Of a DNA stretch of 10,373 nucleotides, positions 6,968-10,373 are shown one piece after another. The position numbers were made by a program, and so were the translations under genes. The notes beneath the pieces are model-generated. The model searched no databases. It worked only from the letters and a program-made list of their open reading frames with translations, and had not been told where the DNA came from. Position 1 is the stretch's first letter. Each line of letters opens with the position of its first letter. Origin of the DNA: Synergistales bacterium (lineage in GTDB: Bacteria > Synergistota > Synergistia > Synergistales > Thermovirgaceae); contig JAHDOX010000093.1 of the NCBI GenBank assembly GCA_018434645.1, forward strand, positions 1 through 10,373, written 5' to 3'.

Positions 6968-6995
6968 AGTATAGAACCAAAAGTATTAATATCAA
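6968..6995 (-). promoter_or_regulatory. Sigma70-like promoter driving the minus-strand cluster
   Basis: Read on the minus strand, TTGATA (6995-6990) and TATACT (6973-6968) are separated by 16 bases; each differs from the consensus by one base. The start point would be near 6961, giving a leader of about 100 bases before the M20-like ATG at 6861. The surrounding divergent region is clearly more AT-rich than the genes. I found no equally good promoter for the divergent LysR gene; TATAAC inside the nearby palindrome is a weak -10 candidate. Confidence 0.6.
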
Positions 6996-7017
6996 CAAAG
7001 CATTTCTGATGTTTTAG

Positions 7018-7033
7018 ATAAGTTATAACTTAT
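7018..7033. promoter_or_regulatory. 16-bp perfect palindrome, likely LysR operator
   Basis: ATAAGTTATAACTTAT is its own reverse complement. It lies between the divergent LysR gene and the M20-like gene. Its centre is about 65 bp upstream of the predicted start of the minus-strand promoter, the place where LysR-type activators usually have their recognition site. ATAA-N8-TTAT fits the loose T-N11-A style of LysR boxes. Overlap with a possible LysR -10 would also allow self-repression. Binding by this particular LysR protein is inference. Confidence 0.6.
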
Positions 7034-7143
7034 GGTTTGAGAGGGCGTCTTTCGGGTCGGTTCTGCACAAATGCAGTCCATGCAGCCGTTTATCGATTCC
7101 GCCAGGTTTTCATGCGGACAATCACTTGAAGGGAGGCTGTGGA

Positions 7144-8067
7144 ATGATCACCCTTTTTCAGCTCGGCTCCTTCTGCACCGTCGCCGAAGAGGGCTCCTTC
7201 AGCGCTGCCGCCGAGAAAATGTACATCTCGCAACCTTCTGTAAGCCAACACATAGCCAGCCTCGAAAACCACTTCGGTGTCCGGCTCTTCAACAGGCAAA
7301 AGCGCAGGATCCGCCTGACGCCGGAAGGACGCCTCCTGTACACCACCGCCCGGGAGATCCTGGATCGTCTCGATGACGTGTCTCAACGAATGACGGCACT
7401 GAAGTCCCTGGAAAAAGGGACCTTGCGGGTGGGTTACACACCCGGTGTGGATGCGGGAGTCGGCCCGGCCCTTTTAACGGATTACGCCAAATCCTTCCCC
7501 GGGGTAAACTTCCTTTTGACGTGCAGAACTTTCACCGAACTCATCAAAGGAATTAAAAGCGGTGAAATCGAACTCGCCCTCGCGGAAAGAAACCTCCTGA
7601 CCCCGGTCGACCCAAACATATCCACCCGTGTAGTGGGAACCGACCGTCTGGTCCTGGTCTCAGGGCGTGAAGCATCTCTGCCCGAAAAACCCCTGTCTCC
7701 CAGGGACCTCGAAAGCATCCCCTTTGTAGCCTGGCTTGAGGAATCCCCCTTTTCGGCCTATCTCGAGGACTTCTCGCTCCGTCACCAGATCCGCCTGAAC
7801 GTTCGGGCCTACTCCTCGACTCCAGCGACGCTGGTCAAACTAGTCTCGAGCGGACTCGGCCTGGGGCTGGTACCCGAATCCGTTGCGACCGCACACATCG
7901 AAGCAGGCCTGCTTCGGCCCGTTCTGCTGGAGGATGCCCGCCCTATAACGGTCGATATTCTTGCGCTTTTTCACAGCACCCAGGGGATCACCTACGCCGG
8001 GTGGGAAATGCTCCGGTTCCTGGAAAAGCGCTTAAGTAACGGCGCCAAGGAATCCGGCGGCGCTTGA
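7144..8067 (+). CDS. LysR-family transcriptional regulator, divergent from the cluster
   Basis: This is a DNA-binding activator or repressor of the LysR family, 307 residues, a typical length. The N-terminal winged helix-turn-helix (about 1-60) shows the standard order: FCTVAEEGSFSAAAEKMYIS at about 9-28, then QPSVSQHIASLENHFGVRLF with the recognition helix, then R-x-RLTPEGR. A periplasmic-binding-type effector domain follows from about residue 85 (GTLRVGYTPG, later SSGLGLGLVPESVA). I chose ATG 7144 because GGGAGG lies 7 bases upstream; a TTG at 7126 precedes that site and is unlikely. The gene reads away from the M20-like gene with a 282-bp AT-rich region between, holding a palindrome and a promoter, so it most likely controls the minus-strand cluster in response to a substrate or product of the pathway. 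Its 3' end overlaps the convergent metallo-beta-lactamase gene by 36 bp. Confidence 0.95.
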   Translation: MITLFQLGSFCTVAEEGSFSAAAEKMYISQPSVSQHIASLENHFGVRLFNRQKRRIRLTPEGRLLYTTAREILDRLDDVSQRMTALKSLEKGTLRVGYTPGVDAGVGPALLTDYAKSFPGVNFLLTCRTFTELIKGIKSGEIELALAERNLLTPVDPNISTRVVGTDRLVLVSGREASLPEKPLSPRDLESIPFVAWLEESPFSAYLEDFSLRHQIRLNVRAYSSTPATLVKLVSSGLGLGLVPESVATAHIEAGLLRPVLLEDARPITVDILALFHSTQGITYAGWEMLRFLEKRLSNGAKESGGA

Positions 8068-8985
8068 GGTGAAAAAGCCCCATTCCCTGGACTGCATATC
8101 CTCGGGAAGGTTACGGAATTCGGCCATCCTCGGGTCACGCTGGATGAGAAATTCCAGGAGGTCCTTCATATCAACGTCCTGTGGTGCCAGCTCTTTTTTC
8201 GAAAGATACTCCCGAAACAGGTCCCGCCAAAGAATCAGCTGTTTTTTCGCCTCATCAAGCATTCCGGGGACTTCACGTGTGTACCCGAAATGTGCGTAGC
8301 ACATCACGTCGGCACTTGAGGACTCAAGCCTTTCTATCGACTCAAGCGCCGTTTCCAAAAAGAACCTCGGCGGCGTGGCCGGACGCAGGAAAAATGTCCC
8401 GTCATCCACGCCGGGGTAGGCAAAGCCGCGCCTGCAGTAGGTACTTGCCGCCTCTCCGGCGAAAAGAATCCTGGTGCCGCCAGCACTGTAGACAAAGGAA
8501 CAATGATGCGGCGCGTGCCCCGGGGTGTAAAGAACCTCAAGCCCGGGGACGTCCGGCGGTTCCGGCAGGAAAACCCCCTCCCAAACCGGCGAGGGCCTTC
8601 CGTAAACGGCGGCCATGTCCGGGATAACCTCAAGACTGCTTTCCCAGAGCCTCGTCGGGTTCACGAGGTGGTGTTTTCCCTTGGGGTGCACTAACACACG
8701 GGCCGAAGGGAAAACGTCCAGCACTTCGGCTATTCCGCCCGAGTGGTCGAGGTGAATATGGGAGAGAAGGATATAATCCAGCTTCTCGACGCCCAGCTTT
8801 TCAAGGTCTCCAAGCAAAACAGGCGTCGCAGAGGAAGGTCCCGTGTCCACTATGGCCGACAAGCCGCGGTTTTCATCCCTGAGCAGCCAGATGCCGAAAA
8901 AGTGATGGTACCCCTCAAGCGGCAAGGGCAGGTCTATCAAATCCAGCGTGACGCCCGGCGCCACAACAAGCGTTGTCTTATCCAT
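8032..8985 (-). CDS. Metallo-beta-lactamase-fold hydrolase with C-terminal helical extension
   Basis: This is a member of the metallo-beta-lactamase superfamily, closest in look to the glyoxalase II-like/GloB branch, 317 residues, cytoplasmic (no signal peptide). The metal motif H76-x-H78-x-D80-H81 (SHIHLDHSGG) is intact. H157 (TPGHAPHH) and H232 (CYAHFGY) supply the later ligands. The bridging acid, normally Asp, is Glu178 in FAGEAA. After the core there is a helical, charged tail (about 240-317) of unknown role. The ATG at 8985 has a GGGGGGA 5 bases upstream. The gene converges on and overlaps the LysR gene, so it is probably transcribed separately, and a palindromic repeat begins only 19 bp upstream of its start. 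Substrates in this fold range from thioesters to phosphodiesters and lactones, so the reaction is not assigned. Confidence 0.9.
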   Translation of the reverse strand: MDKTTLVVAPGVTLDLIDLPLPLEGYHHFFGIWLLRDENRGLSAIVDTGPSSATPVLLGDLEKLGVEKLDYILLSHIHLDHSGGIAEVLDVFPSARVLVHPKGKHHLVNPTRLWESSLEVIPDMAAVYGRPSPVWEGVFLPEPPDVPGLEVLYTPGHAPHHCSFVYSAGGTRILFAGEAASTYCRRGFAYPGVDDGTFFLRPATPPRFFLETALESIERLESSSADVMCYAHFGYTREVPGMLDEAKKQLILWRDLFREYLSKKELAPQDVDMKDLLEFLIQRDPRMAEFRNLPEDMQSREWGFFTSSAAGFLGAVT

Positions 8986-9003
8986 TGCAATCCCCCCAAC
9001 CCC

Positions 9004-9110
9004 GAGGGTCAGATCTTTATTTTTAGGATTTTCTCAACATTGGCTACATACCCGAAGCATTGAGGACTCAACTTGGATGGCGAAATCCTAAAAATAAAGA
9101 TCTGACCCTC
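9004..9110. repeat. 107-bp palindromic repeat with 28-bp perfect inverted arms (MITE- or REP-like)
   Basis: Arms 9004-9031 and 9083-9110 are perfect reverse complements over 28 bases, separated by a 51-base centre with further partial pairing (CTCAA at 9033-9037 with TTGAG at 9060-9064). The arms start GAGGGTCAGATCT. The element fills much of the 297-bp gap between the metallo-beta-lactamase gene and the second SHMT gene. It has no coding capacity and I see no clear target-site duplication. The form suggests a non-autonomous mobile palindrome, possibly of the kind spread by IS200/IS605-type or REP-associated tyrosine transposases; this is inference from shape. As an RNA it would fold into a long hairpin in either direction. 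Confidence 0.75.
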
Positions 9111-9183
9111 ATGGTTTGCGTATTTTCCTCACTCCCGCTCATACTACACTGAAAATACTTTCGCCGGCCAGGATTTTTTCGCT

Positions 9184-9213
9184 TTGACACAACAAACTTC
9201 GAACATTTAAGAT
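9184..9213 (+). promoter_or_regulatory. Candidate promoter for the second SHMT gene
   Basis: A perfect TTGACA (9184-9189) is followed after 18 bases by TAAGAT (9208-9213), a fair -10. The start point would be near 9220, leaving a leader of about 60 bases to the ATG at 9283. An AT-rich patch with TATAAG further on lacks a matching -35. Between the repeat (ending 9110) and this site I see nothing else. Confidence 0.5.
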
Positions 9214-9282
9214 TGACGCGTGTCATGCTCGGGTAAACCAGAGCCGCCGAAAATATAAGACAGGACTAGGAGGAAGAATTTC

Positions 9283-10373
9283 ATGCAGAACCTCATCGTC
9301 GCAGACCCGGAAGTCGCCGCCCTGGTCGCCAGGGAAACAATCCGTGAAAGCTCTACCATCGAGCTTATCGCCTCGGAGAACTTCGTGCCTCCCTGCATAA
9401 TGGAGGCCCAGGGGACGGTTCTGACCAACAAGTACGCCGAAGGATACCCGGGCAACAGGTACCATGGCGGCTGCGAGGTCATAGACGAGATAGAAAGCCT
9501 GGCCATCGAAAGGGCAAAAAAACTTTTCAAGGCGGATCACGCCAACGTTCAGCCTCACTCCGGCGTCAACGCCAACCTTGCCGTCTACATGGCGCTGCTG
9601 GAGCCGGGGGATACTATCCTGGGCATGGACCTCAGCCACGGAGGACACCTTTCCCACGGCAGCAAGGTTAGTATCACGGGCAAATACTACCGGGCCATAT
9701 ATTACGGAGTTGACCCGGAAACGGAGCTGATCGACTATCACCAAGTGGGGAAACTGGCGAAAGAATACAAGCCACGGATGATCATAGCCGGTTGCAGCGC
9801 CTACTCAAGGGTCATAGACTTCAGGTGTTTTCGAGAGATAGCGGACAGCGTAGGGGCCTATTTAATGGTGGACATGGCCCACATCGCGGGCCTGGTAGCC
9901 GCCGGAGTCCACCCTAGTCCGGTCCCATGGGCCGATGCGGTGACCAGCACCACCACCAAGACCCTCCGCGGCGCAAGAGGCGGATTTATACTTTGCCGGA
10001 AGGAACACGCGGCAGCGATCGACAAGGCAGTTTTCCCTGGCACCCAGGGAGGCCCTATCCTGCAGAACGTTCTGGCCAAAGCAGTTACTTTCCGGATCGC
10101 CGCCACGGAAGAGTTCCACCGTTACGCCCTGCAGGTAAGGTCGAACGCGCGAACCATGGCGGGTGCTCTTTCGGATTGCGGGCTCAGGATCGTTTCAGGA
10201 GGAACGGACAACCATCTGATGCTGGTAGACCTCAGACCATGGGGTCTTACAGGCGCCGCAGCCGAAAAAACCCTTGCCGGTGTGGGGATAACCGTAAACA
10301 AGAACATGGTCCCCTTCGACTCTGCCTCGCCCAAGGTAACCAGCGGCATCAGGATCGGGACGGCTGCAGTGAC
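9283..10373 (+). CDS. Divergent serine hydroxymethyltransferase paralogue (3' end outside the window)
   Basis: This is a second SHMT-family PLP enzyme, 363 codons visible, lacking only the last 50 or so residues. The ATG at 9283 has a perfect AGGAGG 9 bases upstream. The family blocks are present: IELIASEN at 26-33, TNKYAEGYP at 48-56, HGGHLSHGS at 119-127, VDMAHIAGLVAAGV at 196-209, Schiff-base K226, GGTDNHLMLVDL at 306-317, and TSGIRIGT at 353-360 with R357. Several positions differ from glyA in this window and from E. coli GlyA. The second Tyr of RYYGG is His61 (E. coli Tyr65). HSGSQAN is HSGVNAN (residues 92-98). The histidine before the lysine (E. coli His228) is Thr225, and GPRGG is GARGG. 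These residues shape the folate-dependent reaction, so this copy may favour another aldol reaction, for example on an alpha-substituted or beta-hydroxy amino acid. The fold is certain; the changed function is inference. Confidence 0.9.
   Translation, partial: MQNLIVADPEVAALVARETIRESSTIELIASENFVPPCIMEAQGTVLTNKYAEGYPGNRYHGGCEVIDEIESLAIERAKKLFKADHANVQPHSGVNANLAVYMALLEPGDTILGMDLSHGGHLSHGSKVSITGKYYRAIYYGVDPETELIDYHQVGKLAKEYKPRMIIAGCSAYSRVIDFRCFREIADSVGAYLMVDMAHIAGLVAAGVHPSPVPWADAVTSTTTKTLRGARGGFILCRKEHAAAIDKAVFPGTQGGPILQNVLAKAVTFRIAATEEFHRYALQVRSNARTMAGALSDCGLRIVSGGTDNHLMLVDLRPWGLTGAAAEKTLAGVGITVNKNMVPFDSASPKVTSGIRIGTAAV

Noticed and set aside
8036..8090. Hairpin GCGCC/GGCGC near the LysR stop as a terminator
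   Set aside because: The stem is 5 bp with a long loop and no T-run, and lies inside the convergent coding overlap.
9228..9282. Remnant of a glycine riboswitch (GCCGCCGAA then AGGAC) before the second SHMT gene
   Set aside because: The paired helices and the conserved core between these words are missing and the leader is too short; chance likeness is more probable.
9207..9744. Minus-strand frames of 107 and 173 codons
   Set aside because: They are opposite the second SHMT gene, whose plus-strand frame is unmistakable and open to the window edge.

Overview
The window looks like one chromosomal stretch of an anaerobic, amino-acid-using bacterium. It is GC-rich, the genes are tightly packed, most Shine-Dalgarno sites are strong, and non-ATG starts are likely. 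A tripartite TRAP transporter next to several pyridoxal-phosphate (PLP) enzymes and an M20-fold amidohydrolase is a layout I associate with Synergistota-type amino acid fermenters. That lineage guess is weak and rests on gene content only.

Layout. A minus-strand cluster is transcribed from about 6960 leftwards to position 1. In order it holds: a YgeY-like M20-family hydrolase (6861-5647), a small TTG-start ORF (5623-5450), a threonine synthase-like PLP enzyme with a zinc ribbon (5448-4201), a canonical serine hydroxymethyltransferase glyA (4121-2859), a TrpB-like fold-type II PLP enzyme of unknown substrate (2813-1350), the TRAP substrate-binding protein DctP (1213-179), and the start of the small TRAP membrane subunit DctQ (146 to the window edge). 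A LysR-type regulator is divergent (7144-8067, plus). The divergent region has a good sigma70-like promoter facing the cluster and a 16-bp perfect palindrome centred about 65 bp upstream of the predicted start, where LysR activators usually bind. A metallo-beta-lactamase-fold hydrolase (8985-8032, minus) converges on the regulator and overlaps its 3' end by 36 bp. A 107-bp palindromic repeat (9004-9110) follows. A second, divergent SHMT paralogue then starts at 9283 on the plus strand and runs off the right edge.

Working together (inference). DctP/DctQ would import a carboxylated compound, plausibly an amino acid or derivative. The M20 protein would act on an N-acyl or peptide-like bond, or a related ligand. 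The three PLP enzymes in the cluster would handle serine, glycine, threonine or a related hydroxy amino acid. LysR would switch the unit on.

The points most worth a second look are: (a) the right-hand SHMT paralogue, which has changes at the E. coli Tyr65 and His228 positions; (b) the M20 protein, which lacks the usual H-x-D and E-E motifs; (c) a 17-bp-stem hairpin inside the first codons of dctQ; (d) a small ORF plus terminator-like hairpin that could couple or attenuate thrC-like expression; (e) two mutually exclusive hairpins in front of glyA, one overlapping its ribosome binding site; and (f) the long-armed palindromic repeat. I see no rRNA, tRNA, CRISPR array or complete insertion sequence.
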